64,000 nt of DNA from Oscillospiraceae bacterium (GTDB lineage: Bacteria; Bacillota; Clostridia; Oscillospirales; Ruminococcaceae): the NCBI GenBank assembly GCA_022835495.1, contig BQOK01000001.1, positions 2,480,001 to 2,544,000 on the forward strand, read 5' to 3'. This document shows, in pieces, positions 23,477 to 32,933 of this stretch. The position numbers and the translations under genes are program-made. The notes beneath the pieces are model-generated. The model searched no databases. It was given only the letters and a program-made list of their open reading frames with translations, and was not told the origin of the DNA. Within the stretch, counting starts at the first letter, position 1; every line of letters starts with the position of its first letter.

Positions 23477-25588
23477 TCAAACACGCTCCTTTACAATTTT
23501 GGGCCAGCGGATGGTGGTTTTCTGAATGATGGGCGCGGTCAGGATCAGCAGCGCCGGCAGCACAAAAAGGATCACGAACATGCTGATGAGCGCCCCCCGG
23601 CTGATCAGCAGGCACAGGCTGCTGATCAGCTCCATCTTCGATGCGGCGGCCACGCTGGCGGTGGCCACAAAAAAGGTCAGGCCGCTGGTCAGGATGCTGC
23701 GGCTGCACTGCTCCACAGCGATCTGCACCGCCTGCTTCACCGTGCGGCCCGCCGCCAACTCTTCCCGGTAGCGGGTGGTGGTCAAAATGGCGTAGTCCAC
23801 GGTGGCCCCCAGCTGGATGGTCCCCACCACAATGCTCGCCACAAAGGGCAGCACCGCGCCGCTGAAATACGGGATGCCCATGTTGATCATAATGGCGCTC
23901 TCAATGGCCGCCACCAGCAGCACCGGAATGGAGGCCGATTTGAACACCACCGCCACAATCAGGAACACCGCCAAAATGCTGGTGATATTCACATTGCGGA
24001 AGTCCACGTCCGCCACCTCGATCAGGTCCTTGGTCATGGCCCCCTCCCCGCTGATCACCCCCGCGGGGTCGTAGCGCTTTACAATCGCGTTCATCCGGTC
24101 CAGCTGGGCGTTCTGCGCCTCCGTGCCGCTCTCGTAGCCGGAGTTTGCAAGCAGCATCCGGTGCCCGCCCGCCTGAAAAATCTCCCGGATCTCCTCCGGC
24201 ACAAAGCTCTCGGGGATGCCGCCGCCCAAAAACTTTTCGTAGCTGAGCACCTGGTTCACCCCGTCCACCTGTTCCAGCTCGCTGGTCAGTTCGGTGAGCC
24301 GGCTGTTGGGGATCGCGTCGTCCACAATCACAAAGTGGGTGGTGGTCATGTCAAAATCGTCCTTCAGCCGGTTTGTCCCCACAATGCCCGCCATGTCCTG
24401 GGGCAGGCTGTCGAACAGGGTATAATATACCTCCACCCTGCTCTGGGCGATGGCAAAGGGCACAAATATCACCGCGAACACCGCCAGGATCGGAATATAG
24501 TGCTTCACCACAAAATGCGAGGTGCGGGTCAGCTTGGGGATAAAGGTGCGGTGCCGGCGGCTGGCCACCGCCTTGCGGAAGGTCAGGATCATGGCCGGCA
24601 GAATGGTCACGGTGCACACCACCCCCAGCGCCACGCCCTTGGCCATCACCAGGCCGATGTCGGTGCCCAGCTTCAGGCTCATGGTGCACATGGCCAAAAA
24701 GCCCGCAATGGTGGTGAGCGAAGACCCCGCAATCGACGAAAAGGTGTTGCAGATGGCCTTCACCATGGCCCCCTCCGCCACCTCCCGGCTGGCCGGCTGG
24801 CCCTCGGGCACGCCGGCCTTCAGCTTTTCCTCCTCAAACCGGTGCAGCAGAAAGATCGAAAAATCCATCGTCACCCCTAGCTGCAGCACCGTGGCCAGCG
24901 CCTCGGTGATGTAACTGATCTGCCCCAAAAAGATGTTGGTGCCGAAGTTGTAAAGGATCGGGAACGCAATGCTCACCATAAAAATCAGCGGCACCACCGT
25001 GGCGTGGATGCTGGCAAACAGCACCAGCAGGCTGCACCCCACCGCGCACAGGATGTAAAGGGGCATTTCCTGGTCCACCAGCGCCTTGGTGTCGGCCAGA
25101 ATGGCCGACATGCCGCCGATAAAGCAGTCCTTTTTCAAAATCCCCTGAATGGCCTGCACCGCGCCCATGGTTTCGGCGCTGGCGCTGGTGCCGTCAAATT
25201 TCACGATCAGCATGGTGGCGTCGTTCTTTCCGTAAAAGAACGCCTGAATGTCCTCCGGCAGCATCTCGGCGGGCACGGTCACATCCAGCATGTCGCTGGT
25301 CCACATCACCTTGGCGACCCCCGGCACCGCGGCGATCTCGTCCTTCATGGCCAGCAGCTCGCTGGCGGGCATGTGCTCCACCGTGATCATGGCGGTGGAG
25401 GCGGTGTGAAAGTCGTCCTCCAAATACCCCTCGCCGATCATCGAGTCCAGCTCGGGCGGCAGGTAGGTCAAAATGTCGTAGTTGATGTAGGTGCCCATCG
25501 CCCCCAGCGCCGCCGGGATCAGCAAAAGCACCGCAGCCGCCAGCACCAGCTTGCGGCGCTTCACCACAAAGCGGGCAAAATGTTCCAT
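23477..25588 (-). CDS. RND/MMPL-family exporter
   Basis: 703 residues, about twelve membrane segments in two repeats: TM1 near 13-35, an outside loop of about 160 residues, then five segments, and the same again. Each half has the Asp-containing helix seen in proton-driven MMPL/HAE3 pumps (LQLGVTMDFSIFLLHRFEEE and LGATVDYAILTTTRYREE). It should export a lipid or hydrophobic compound. ATG 25588 follows AGGAGATGAGAGC. It shares a transcript with the coiled-coil partner and is divergent from a TetR repressor, the classic layout for a drug- or lipid-induced pump. Confidence 0.9.
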   Translation of the reverse strand: MEHFARFVVKRRKLVLAAAVLLLIPAALGAMGTYINYDILTYLPPELDSMIGEGYLEDDFHTASTAMITVEHMPASELLAMKDEIAAVPGVAKVMWTSDMLDVTVPAEMLPEDIQAFFYGKNDATMLIVKFDGTSASAETMGAVQAIQGILKKDCFIGGMSAILADTKALVDQEMPLYILCAVGCSLLVLFASIHATVVPLIFMVSIAFPILYNFGTNIFLGQISYITEALATVLQLGVTMDFSIFLLHRFEEEKLKAGVPEGQPASREVAEGAMVKAICNTFSSIAGSSLTTIAGFLAMCTMSLKLGTDIGLVMAKGVALGVVCTVTILPAMILTFRKAVASRRHRTFIPKLTRTSHFVVKHYIPILAVFAVIFVPFAIAQSRVEVYYTLFDSLPQDMAGIVGTNRLKDDFDMTTTHFVIVDDAIPNSRLTELTSELEQVDGVNQVLSYEKFLGGGIPESFVPEEIREIFQAGGHRMLLANSGYESGTEAQNAQLDRMNAIVKRYDPAGVISGEGAMTKDLIEVADVDFRNVNITSILAVFLIVAVVFKSASIPVLLVAAIESAIMINMGIPYFSGAVLPFVASIVVGTIQLGATVDYAILTTTRYREELAAGRTVKQAVQIAVEQCSRSILTSGLTFFVATASVAAASKMELISSLCLLISRGALISMFVILFVLPALLILTAPIIQKTTIRWPKIVKERV

Positions 25589-25610
25589 GCTCTCATCTCC
25601 TGTAAAGAAC

Positions 25611-25709
25611 TGACTTTTGGTCATCGAATTGCAGTATACGCCTCCACTGACCAATCGTCAATTCGTTAAATGACCAATCGTCATAATTTTTCGAACTGAC
25701 TTTTGGTCA
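25611..25709. promoter_or_regulatory. Four TGAC-N5-GTCA operators between RND and TetR genes
   Basis: Palindromes at 25611-25623, 25648-25660, 25671-25683 and 25697-25709. The outer two read TGACCAAAAGTCA on the minus strand and the inner two TGACCAATCGTCA on the plus strand, so all fit TGACCAA-W-M-GTCA. The leftward promoter TTGACG (25661-25656)/TATACT (25638-25633), 17 bases apart, overlaps the second site. A rightward TTGCTT (25734-25739)/TATACT (25757-25762) follows the fourth. Confidence 0.88.
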
Positions 25710-25837
25710 TTTTCACAAATCACAGATTTGTCCTTGCTTTTCCGCCCTCTTCTGCCTATACTAAAGTTAAGAAAAAAGGCCGCAAAGCGCGAACGCGCCC
25801 GGCAGCCTTTCCATCCGTCAAAAAGGGGGAGCCGTTT

Positions 25838-26428
25838 ATGCCGGGCCGCTTGCAGCAGCAAAAAGAGGGTAAAAAGCAAAGCCTTTTGGCCGCCGCCAAC
25901 GACCTGTTTCTGGAAAAGGGCGTCGCCAAAACCTCCATCGACGACATTGTAAAGCGCGCCCAGGTGGCCAAGGGCACCTTTTATCTCTATTTTAAAGACA
26001 AGGGCGAGCTCCAGCAGGCGCTGGTGCTGCGCATCAGCACCCGGGTGCTGAACGAGGCCTACGAGGCGGTGCGCGGCCGGCGCACCGGCGATTTTATCGA
26101 GGACCTGCTCTTGTTCATCGATCATATCATCGAGCAGTTCAAGCGGGACAAGCTCACCCTGCGCCTGTTGGAGCGCAATTTTTCCTGGCCCGTGGTGGCC
26201 CGGCAGCTCTCGCAGGGCACCGATCCGCTGTGGCAGGACCTGATGGAGATCCTGCAGGCCAGCCCCCTTGCCGCCCACCGCACAGAAGACGAGCTGTTCA
26301 AGCTGGTGTTCATCATCGTCGAGATGTGCGGCTCCATCTGTTACTCCTCCATCATCGAGCAGAAGCCCGACACCATCGACAACATGAAGCCCGTCCTCTA
26401 CGATATCATCCGCCGGGCGCTGGCCTGA
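25838..26428 (+). CDS. TetR-family repressor
   Basis: 196 residues. The TetR DNA-binding domain is at residues 9-55 (KQSLLAAANDLFLEKGVAKT, then IDDIVKRAQVAKGTFYLYF); the rest is the helical ligand-binding and dimer domain. ATG 25838 follows AAAGGGGGAG; upstream in-frame codons run through the operator region. It most likely represses itself and the divergent RND exporter through the four operators. The inducer is unknown, possibly a pumped hydrophobic compound. Confidence 0.92.
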   Translation: MPGRLQQQKEGKKQSLLAAANDLFLEKGVAKTSIDDIVKRAQVAKGTFYLYFKDKGELQQALVLRISTRVLNEAYEAVRGRRTGDFIEDLLLFIDHIIEQFKRDKLTLRLLERNFSWPVVARQLSQGTDPLWQDLMEILQASPLAAHRTEDELFKLVFIIVEMCGSICYSSIIEQKPDTIDNMKPVLYDIIRRALA

Positions 26429-26436
26429 CCTTTTAA

Positions 26437-26485
26437 AACAGAGAACGCCGCGAAGCTTTCAGCTTCGCGGCGTTCTCTGTTCTTT
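26437..26485. terminator. Bidirectional terminator between TetR and sensor-kinase genes
   Basis: A 21-bp perfect stem (26437-26457 with 26461-26481) with loop TTC, followed by TTTT on the plus strand and preceded by TTTT-AAAA for the minus strand. Confidence 0.88.
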
Positions 26486-26494
26486 TCCGGCAGT

Positions 26495-29302
26495 TCACAG
26501 CATATGGTCTGCCAGCGCCCGGTACAGCGTGCCCGGGTCAATGGGCTTTGCAATGTGGCCGTCCATCCCGGCGGCCGCTGCTTTTTCCACATCCTCTTTA
26601 AACGCGTCGGCGGTCATGGCCAAAACCGGCACGGCGGTGGCATCCGCCCGGGGCGCGGCGCGCAGCCGGCGGGCGGTTTCGTAGCCGTTCATGCCCGGCA
26701 TCTGAATGTCCATCAGGATCAGCTGGTAGTGGTTTTCGGGCGAGGCCAGGAACATTTCCAGCGCCTCTTTTCCATCCCGCGCCCAGTCCACCTGGGCGCC
26801 TGTGGGCCGCAGCAGCTCCTGTGCCAGCAGGGCGTTCATCTCGTTGTCCTCGGCCATCAGGATATTCCGGCCCCCGAGCTTCGGCGCCTTCGCGCCTCCC
26901 TCCCCTGCGGCGTGGGCCGCCGCCCGGTCGGGCAGCGCAAAGGGCAGCTCCACCACAAACCGGGTGCCCTTTCCCTTTTCGCTGTCCACCGCCAGGGTGC
27001 CCTGCATCGCCTCCACCAAAGCCTTCACGATCGAAAGCCCCAGCCCCGAGCCTCCATGGCGGCGGGCGGTGGTGCCGTCCTCCTGCTCAAAGGGCTTAAA
27101 AACGCGCTGCAGCATCTCGGCCGTCATACCCTCGCCGGTATCGCTCACCGCAAAGCGCACCCGCACCCCCGGTGCACCGGCCTCAACCTCTTCCACCGCC
27201 AGCCCCACCTGCCCCCCGGCAGGGGTAAACTTCACCGCGTTGGAGAGCAGGTTCATCAGTACCTGCTGGGTGCGCAGCTCGTCGCCCGCCACCATGGGCG
27301 GCAGCGCCCCGCTTTTTTCGGGCAGGTAGCGCAGCCCCTTTTCCCGGCATTGGGCCGCGTACATCGAGTCCACGGCCCCCAGCATATCCCGCAGCGAAAA
27401 CGGCTCCGCCGCCAGCCGGAGCTTTCCCTGTTCAATCGCCGCCATATCCAGCACATCGTTGATGATCCGCAGCAGCAGGCGGCCCGCCGTCTGGGTCTTC
27501 TGCAGGTAGTCCTGCACCCGGGCGGGCTCGTCCAGGTGCTCGCTTGCCAGGTTTGCAAAGCCCAAAATGGCGTTCAGCGGCGTGCGGATCTCGTGGCTCA
27601 TGCGGCTTAAAAAATCGCCCTTGGCACGGTTTGCCTGCTGCGTTTCCCGCACGGCCTGTTCCAGCCGCGCATTGGCGGCGCACAACTGGTTCACATGGCG
27701 GTGCCGCTGCGCCAGCGCCCCGGCCAGCACCCCCAGCAGGATCGCCAGCAGCACGCCGCCCACCGCCAGCGCCGACCGGTATTTATACAAAACGTCCTGC
27801 CAGGTCAGCTGGCTCGGCGCGGCCACCGTGTTGTTCAGCACAATGCGGCTCAGGGTTTCGTCGGTCAGGCAGCGGATGCTCTTGTTCAAAATCGAGATCA
27901 GCAGCCCGCCCTCCCTGGTATTGGGCGCCATCACGCACAGATCCTCCGGAATGGAAAAACGCGGCAGGCTGGTCAGGTTCTCGTACCGGGGGTTTTGGGT
28001 GAGCTGGCCGAACACCAGCGTATCCTCCACCGCAATGTCCGCCTTGCCCGCCACCACCTGCGCCAGGCAGTCCTGTATGGTGAGCGAGCTTCCCAAAACA
28101 TAGTGGGGATACTGGCTTTCCAGGTAGGAGCGGCCGGCGGCAAACCCGCGGGGCGTTTCCACCCGCAGCTCGTCGGTCAAAAGGCCCGCAAACCCCTGGC
28201 GGCACAGCGCGATCAGGGTTTCGCTGTAATAGGGCTCGCTCAGCAGGATCTCCCCGTCGGCCCGGAACAGGGCGCAGTCCATCACACCGGCGCACATCTG
28301 GTACTCCCCGTCCTTCACCGCCTGCACCGGGCTGGTGGCGTGGGGCAGGGCCGAACACCGGAACTCCAGCCCGCTGATCCTCCCCAGCTCCGCCAGGATA
28401 TCCACCGTGATCCCCTGTACCTGCCCGGTTTCCGGGTCGGTCCAGCTCCAGGGCGGGCGGGTATACAGCAGCACCTCCACCGGCCCCGCCTGCCCGATGT
28501 ATGCGGTCTCCTGCCTGGTAAACGAGGGCTGGCGGGTGTTCAGCGTACCGCTGAAATAGCGCACCTGCAAATCCTGCACAAAGGTGGGGTCCTCGGCCAT
28601 CACCTCGCCCAGCGCCGCCTCCAGCTGCGAAATAAGCCCGGTATTCCCCTTCCAGCTCACCATGAACACCGGCTGCGAGCTGATGTGGCTGAGCAGCTTG
28701 AATTTCTCCTGCCAGTCCGCGGTGCTGGCAATCATTGCGTCGGCCTCGCCGGCTTCCACCAGCCGCGCCGCCTCCGCCTCGTCTTCCGCCGCAACCCGCC
28801 GGGCCGAAAAGCCGTGTGCCTGTTCCATCTGGTCCAGCACGGCGTCCTGCCGGCTGCCCGCCACCAGGGCCACGGTCCTGCCGTCAAAGGCCTCGTAGTC
28901 GTTGTAATACAATTCGGTGTCCAGGCGGCCGTACAGGTAAAATATCTCGCTGCCGCTGGCATAGCGGCAGAATTCCAGTTCATCCTCCCGGGGGCCGCCC
29001 CGCTGCACCGCGCCCACCAGGTCGATCTCATGCCGCGAAAGCTTTTCCAAAAGCTCCGGCCAGGTGCCGTACACGTACTCGAATTCCCAGCCCGTGTGCT
29101 CCTTCACCGCGCTCAGGTAGTCCGGCCCGTAGCCGCTCACCGTCCCGTCGGCCTCCTGCTGCACATAGCTGCCGCTGCGGAAGTACCCCACCCGCACCAC
29201 GCGGGCCGGTTCCTCCGCGGCGCGCACCGCCGGCGCCAAACACAAAACAAAGGCCGCCGCGCCCGCCGCGCACAGCCATTTTTTCATGTGTTGCAGCCGC
29301 AT
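26495..29302 (-). CDS. BvgS-like hybrid sensor histidine kinase
   Basis: 935 residues. Signal or anchor helix at 7-28; two periplasmic-binding-type (SBP_bac_3) domains at about 33-255 and 270-500; one membrane segment at about 510-532. HisKA follows with FLSRMSHEIRTPLNAILGF (phosphorylated His near 567), then HATPase with GLGLSIVKALVEAMQG, and a receiver domain from about 810 (ILMAEDNEMNALLAQ, LILMDIQMPGMNGYE with the acceptor Asp). It senses an amino acid or related solute outside. No HPt or DNA-binding regulator lies nearby, so its output partner is elsewhere. ATG 29302 is preceded by GAGGGGAGG. Confidence 0.9.
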   Translation of the reverse strand: MRLQHMKKWLCAAGAAAFVLCLAPAVRAAEEPARVVRVGYFRSGSYVQQEADGTVSGYGPDYLSAVKEHTGWEFEYVYGTWPELLEKLSRHEIDLVGAVQRGGPREDELEFCRYASGSEIFYLYGRLDTELYYNDYEAFDGRTVALVAGSRQDAVLDQMEQAHGFSARRVAAEDEAEAARLVEAGEADAMIASTADWQEKFKLLSHISSQPVFMVSWKGNTGLISQLEAALGEVMAEDPTFVQDLQVRYFSGTLNTRQPSFTRQETAYIGQAGPVEVLLYTRPPWSWTDPETGQVQGITVDILAELGRISGLEFRCSALPHATSPVQAVKDGEYQMCAGVMDCALFRADGEILLSEPYYSETLIALCRQGFAGLLTDELRVETPRGFAAGRSYLESQYPHYVLGSSLTIQDCLAQVVAGKADIAVEDTLVFGQLTQNPRYENLTSLPRFSIPEDLCVMAPNTREGGLLISILNKSIRCLTDETLSRIVLNNTVAAPSQLTWQDVLYKYRSALAVGGVLLAILLGVLAGALAQRHRHVNQLCAANARLEQAVRETQQANRAKGDFLSRMSHEIRTPLNAILGFANLASEHLDEPARVQDYLQKTQTAGRLLLRIINDVLDMAAIEQGKLRLAAEPFSLRDMLGAVDSMYAAQCREKGLRYLPEKSGALPPMVAGDELRTQQVLMNLLSNAVKFTPAGGQVGLAVEEVEAGAPGVRVRFAVSDTGEGMTAEMLQRVFKPFEQEDGTTARRHGGSGLGLSIVKALVEAMQGTLAVDSEKGKGTRFVVELPFALPDRAAAHAAGEGGAKAPKLGGRNILMAEDNEMNALLAQELLRPTGAQVDWARDGKEALEMFLASPENHYQLILMDIQMPGMNGYETARRLRAAPRADATAVPVLAMTADAFKEDVEKAAAAGMDGHIAKPIDPGTLYRALADHML

Positions 29303-29407
29303 GGGCAGCCTCCCCTCTTGAACCAGGCCAATTTTAATCCCGCTTTTCACAGTATACCACGCCCGCTGTGTGCGCGCCACCCCGCAAACGGGGGCCCGCC
29401 GGGCCTT

Positions 29408-30319
29408 TTATCCGCCCTGAACCGCTTTCGTCCGGTCTTTTCTGCCGGGCAGCTGTGCCAGAACAATGGCGCAGAACATCAGCCCGCACCCCGCAAGCTC
29501 CCGCGCCGAGAGCGCCTGCCCCAGCACCAGCCAGCCCGCCAGCACGCTGAACACGCTCTCCAGGCTCAGCACCAGGCTGGCCAGGGTGGGCTCCACGTGC
29601 TTTTGCGCCACCACCTGTAAGGTATAGGCCACCCCGCAGGACAAGATCCCCGCATACAGCACCGGCGCCCAGGCCGCCGCCAGCTGGCCCCAGGCGGGCC
29701 TTTCAAACAAAAGCGCCGGAATGCCGCACGCGATCCCCGCCGTAAAAAACTGAATGCACGACAGCTTCACCCCGTCCGCCAGGGGGGAAAAATGGTCGAT
29801 CACCAGGATGTGCAGGCTGAACAGCCCGCTGCACCCCAGCAGCAGCGCGTCGCCCTTGCCCAGGGCGGCGCCGCCGGTCCAGCACAGCAGGTACAGCCCG
29901 CCCACCGCCAGGGCCACCGCGGCCCACACCCTTGCGCCGGGGCTGCGCTTTACAAAAATGCCCAGCACCGGCACCAGCACAATGTACATGGCCGTGATAA
30001 ACCCCGCCTTGCCCACGCTGGCGTATTGCAGGCCCCATTGCTGCAGGGTACTGGCCACCGCCAGGATCAGCCCGCACAAAATGCCGCCCGCCCACAAATT
30101 TTTCCGTTCTCCCTGCACCGGGCGCCGCCCCGCGTTGCCCGAAAGCCGCCCCAGCAGCGTGATCAGCGGCAGCAGCACCGCGCCGCCGATCAGGCTGCGC
30201 GCCGCGTTGAAGGCCAGGGGGCCAAGGTAATCGTTGCCCACGCTCTGGGCCACGAACGCGCCGCCCCAGATCAGGGCGGTAAGGGCCAGCAGGGCCAGGT
30301 ATTTGGGGCTTGTTTTCAT
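29408..30319 (-). CDS. EamA/DMT-family transporter
   Basis: 303 residues in ten hydrophobic segments arranged as two EamA repeats (LALTALIWGGAFVAQSVGND at the start; a second repeat from about residue 155). DMT carriers export amino acids or metabolites; the substrate is unknown. ATG 30319 follows AAGGAGCG. A possible -10 (TATACT, 30364-30359 on the minus strand) is visible 40 bases upstream. Confidence 0.87.
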   Translation of the reverse strand: MKTSPKYLALLALTALIWGGAFVAQSVGNDYLGPLAFNAARSLIGGAVLLPLITLLGRLSGNAGRRPVQGERKNLWAGGILCGLILAVASTLQQWGLQYASVGKAGFITAMYIVLVPVLGIFVKRSPGARVWAAVALAVGGLYLLCWTGGAALGKGDALLLGCSGLFSLHILVIDHFSPLADGVKLSCIQFFTAGIACGIPALLFERPAWGQLAAAWAPVLYAGILSCGVAYTLQVVAQKHVEPTLASLVLSLESVFSVLAGWLVLGQALSARELAGCGLMFCAIVLAQLPGRKDRTKAVQGG

Positions 30320-30404
30320 AAAAAGCAGCGCTCCTTCTTGTGCAGTGTTACGAAACACAGTATACCACATTCCGCCCCTGCCGAAAAGCCCCGCTCACAC
30401 AGCA

Positions 30405-30430
30405 AAGGCCGGCCCCGCAGGGCCGGCCTT
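30405..30430 (-). terminator. Possible terminator of the BceAB transcript
   Basis: 10-bp perfect stem AAGGCCGGCC / GGCCGGCCTT directly after the permease stop on the minus strand; the following T run is only three bases long. Confidence 0.5.
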
Positions 30431-30436
30431 CTGCCG

Positions 30437-32107
30437 TTATGCCACGATCTTATAATAGGTGCGGGCGGTCAGCAGGTACACAATCACGTAGATCACCGCG
30501 AACACCGCCAGGGTAATGCCCGTCACCAGCGCGAACAGGGGCAGGTTCGTCATGCCGAACGCGCCGCTCATCACCCCGAACATGGGCCGCAGGGCCACGA
30601 ACAGGTGGATGCCCGCCACCAGCAGCGGCAAAAAGAACACGGTCACCACCTGGCTGCGGATGGTGCGCCGCACCTCGGGCTTGCTCATCCCCACCTTTTG
30701 CAGGATGTCGAAGCGCTGCTTGTCCTCGTAGCCCTCGCTCACCTGCTTGTAATAGATAATCAGCACCGTGGCCATCAAAAAGATCAGCCCAAAGAACACG
30801 CCCATAAACAGCAGCATGCCGTACAGTTCCAAAAAGCGCTGCCGCGAGTCGGGGCGGGTGGTGATCCAGCCCTCCCAGCCGTCCGCTGTGTCCAGCAGGG
30901 CAAACAGCTCGTCGCTGAGCTGCCGCTGCTCGTCGCGCCCCAGCTGGGGCGCGTCGAATTCATAAACATAGGCGCTGCGCCCGTCCTGCCGCTGCATGAA
31001 TGCCTTGTGCACGTTTTCGGGCCTGGCCCCGTATCTCGCCGTCATCTGTTCCATCAGCGCCTCCACCGCCGCGCCGCCGTCCTCGGCCGGGGTATCGGTG
31101 CTGGCGGCGCCCTGGTGGTTGTAGCTGAGCACCTGCAGATTGTAGTCGTGGTCCAGCTTCCCCTCCAGGGTGTCCTCCATCCCCGCGTACAGGCACACGG
31201 TGGTGGCAATGGTCACCAGCACCGCCGTCGACAAAATGCAGATGCTGGCAAGCCCCATGGCGTTCTGCTTCATGCGCCACATCATACCGGACACACCGGT
31301 GAAGTGGCGGGGGTGGTAGTAGTAATTTTTGTTCCGGCGCAGCCCCTTCAGCAGGGCAATGCTGCCGCTGGTGAACAGGCAGTAGGTGCCGATGATGACC
31401 AGCAGCACCGCAAAAAAGAACACAAAGAGCACCCAGAGGGTGTTGTCGCTGGCAAGGGCCAGGCCATAGCCGCCCCCCAGGGTCAAAATGCCCAAAAGGG
31501 CCACGCCCCAGCGGGTGCGGGGTTCCTTTTCCCCCACGTTCCCGCCCTGCAGCATACCCACGGCCTTGCTGCGGTACATCCGCCACAGGTTGCGCGCCAG
31601 GATCAGCGCAAAGATCACGCTGTACACCGCCACGGTCTCCGCCGCCGCCCGGGGGCTGGGGGCCAGGTACCCGGCGGTCACGGGCAGGCTCATCAGCTTC
31701 AGCAGCAGCATGTACACCAGCTCCCCCAGCAGCATGCCGCCCAAAATGCCGCCCGCAAAGCTCACCGCCGCCACATACAGCGCCTCGTACACCAGCATGC
31801 GGCCCAGGTGCCGCTTTTCCATTCCCAAAATGCTGTAAACGCCGAATTCCTTCTGGCGGCGCTTGTTCAAAAAGCCGGAGGTGTAGAACAAAAAGAACCC
31901 GGCAAAAATCAGCGAAAGGCCGCCCGCCATGCCCATCACCATGCCCACCGTGCTGTCCAAAAAGCCTATATCCCCATTGTTTGCAATGGCGATAATGATG
32001 TAATACAGCATCACGCACAGGCTGCAGGTGAGCAGGTAGGGCAGGTAAAACTGCTTGTTTTTGCGCACGCTGGTCACGGCCAGCCGCGCGTATACCGCCT
32101 TACGCAT
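30437..32107 (-). CDS. BceB-type ABC permease (FtsX fold)
   Basis: 556 residues with about eight to ten membrane segments. The opening KAVYARLAVTSVRKNKQFYL and the FxxYTSGFLNKRRQKEFGVY block (split: FLFYTSGFLNKRR, EFGVYSILGM) are typical of BceB/FtsX permeases. Between segments near the middle sits an outside domain of about 150-200 residues that in BceAB systems contacts peptide antibiotics or lipid II-cycle intermediates. It overlaps the ATPase gene by eight bases. It probably removes a peptide antibiotic from its target. Confidence 0.9.
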   Translation of the reverse strand: MRKAVYARLAVTSVRKNKQFYLPYLLTCSLCVMLYYIIIAIANNGDIGFLDSTVGMVMGMAGGLSLIFAGFFLFYTSGFLNKRRQKEFGVYSILGMEKRHLGRMLVYEALYVAAVSFAGGILGGMLLGELVYMLLLKLMSLPVTAGYLAPSPRAAAETVAVYSVIFALILARNLWRMYRSKAVGMLQGGNVGEKEPRTRWGVALLGILTLGGGYGLALASDNTLWVLFVFFFAVLLVIIGTYCLFTSGSIALLKGLRRNKNYYYHPRHFTGVSGMMWRMKQNAMGLASICILSTAVLVTIATTVCLYAGMEDTLEGKLDHDYNLQVLSYNHQGAASTDTPAEDGGAAVEALMEQMTARYGARPENVHKAFMQRQDGRSAYVYEFDAPQLGRDEQRQLSDELFALLDTADGWEGWITTRPDSRQRFLELYGMLLFMGVFFGLIFLMATVLIIYYKQVSEGYEDKQRFDILQKVGMSKPEVRRTIRSQVVTVFFLPLLVAGIHLFVALRPMFGVMSGAFGMTNLPLFALVTGITLAVFAVIYVIVYLLTARTYYKIVA

Positions 32108-32867
32108 GGGCGATCCCCCCCTGCGCGATCAGGGTCAGCGCCTCGCTGATGCGGCCAAAGAACACGCTGTCCGGCGCCTCGCCCCGGTAGAGCTGGTGGA
32201 ACACCCGCCCGTCTTTGATAAACAGCACGCGCCCGGCATGGCTGGCCGCCTTGGCGCTGTGGGTCACCATCAAAATGGTCTGCCCCGCTTTGTTCACCTG
32301 CCCGAACAGGTCCAGCAATTCGTCCGACGAGCGGGAGTCCAGCGCGCCGGTGGGCTCGTCCGCCAAAACCAGCTGCGGTTCGGTGATGAGCGCCCGGGCC
32401 ACGGCGGCCCGCTGCTTCTGCCCGCCCGACACCTCGTAAGGATACTTTTCCAGCAGCTCCGTGATCCCCAGCTTTTCGGCCAGGGGCTGCAGCCGGGTGT
32501 TCATCTCGTTGTAGCCGCGGCCGCTGAGCACCAGGGGCAAAAAGATGTTGTCCTTCAGGCTGAAGGTGTCCAGCAGGTTGAAGTCCTGGAACACGAACCC
32601 CAGGTTTTCCCGCCGCCAGGCGGCGAGCTGCCGGTCCTTGATGGCGGAAAGCTCGGTGTCCCCCAAAAAGATCCGCCCGCCGGTGGGTTTGTCCAGCCCG
32701 GCCAGCAGGTTCAAAAGGGTGGTCTTGCCGCTGCCGGACTCCCCCATAATGGCCACATACTCGCCCTGTTCCACCGCAAAATCCACCCCGTCCAGCGCGG
32801 TCACGGTGTTGCCCCCAAACCGGGTGGTATACACCTTGCGCAGATCGGCCACTTCCAAAAGTCGCAT
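32100..32867 (-). CDS. BceA-type ABC ATPase
   Basis: 255 residues: Walker A MGESGSGKTTLLN, signature EVSGGQKQRAAVARAL, Walker B LVLADEPTGALD and H-loop MVTHSAKAA. It belongs to the MacB/LolD/BceA class that drives FtsX-fold permeases. AAAGGAG precedes ATG 32867. The gene has its own upstream region with a candidate BceR site, so it is induced separately from the two-component genes. Confidence 0.93.
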   Translation of the reverse strand: MRLLEVADLRKVYTTRFGGNTVTALDGVDFAVEQGEYVAIMGESGSGKTTLLNLLAGLDKPTGGRIFLGDTELSAIKDRQLAAWRRENLGFVFQDFNLLDTFSLKDNIFLPLVLSGRGYNEMNTRLQPLAEKLGITELLEKYPYEVSGGQKQRAAVARALITEPQLVLADEPTGALDSRSSDELLDLFGQVNKAGQTILMVTHSAKAASHAGRVLFIKDGRVFHQLYRGEAPDSVFFGRISEALTLIAQGGIAHA

Positions 32868-32933
32868 CGCTCGCTTCTCCTTTCCCGTGGGCGGGGCCCC
32901 ATGTTCTGCGTTTCTGCCCGCCCTGTGGTTTTA

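Noticed and set aside
21793-23529. Rightward open frame of 578 codons opposite the heptad-repeat protein
   Set aside because: A shadow of the repetitive GC-rich coding sequence on the other strand; no recognisable motif or start signal.
29792-32149. Rightward open frame of 785 codons across the EamA and BceB genes
   Set aside because: It is antisense to two well-recognised genes, is His/Gln/Arg-rich without any fold pattern, and has no ribosome-binding site.
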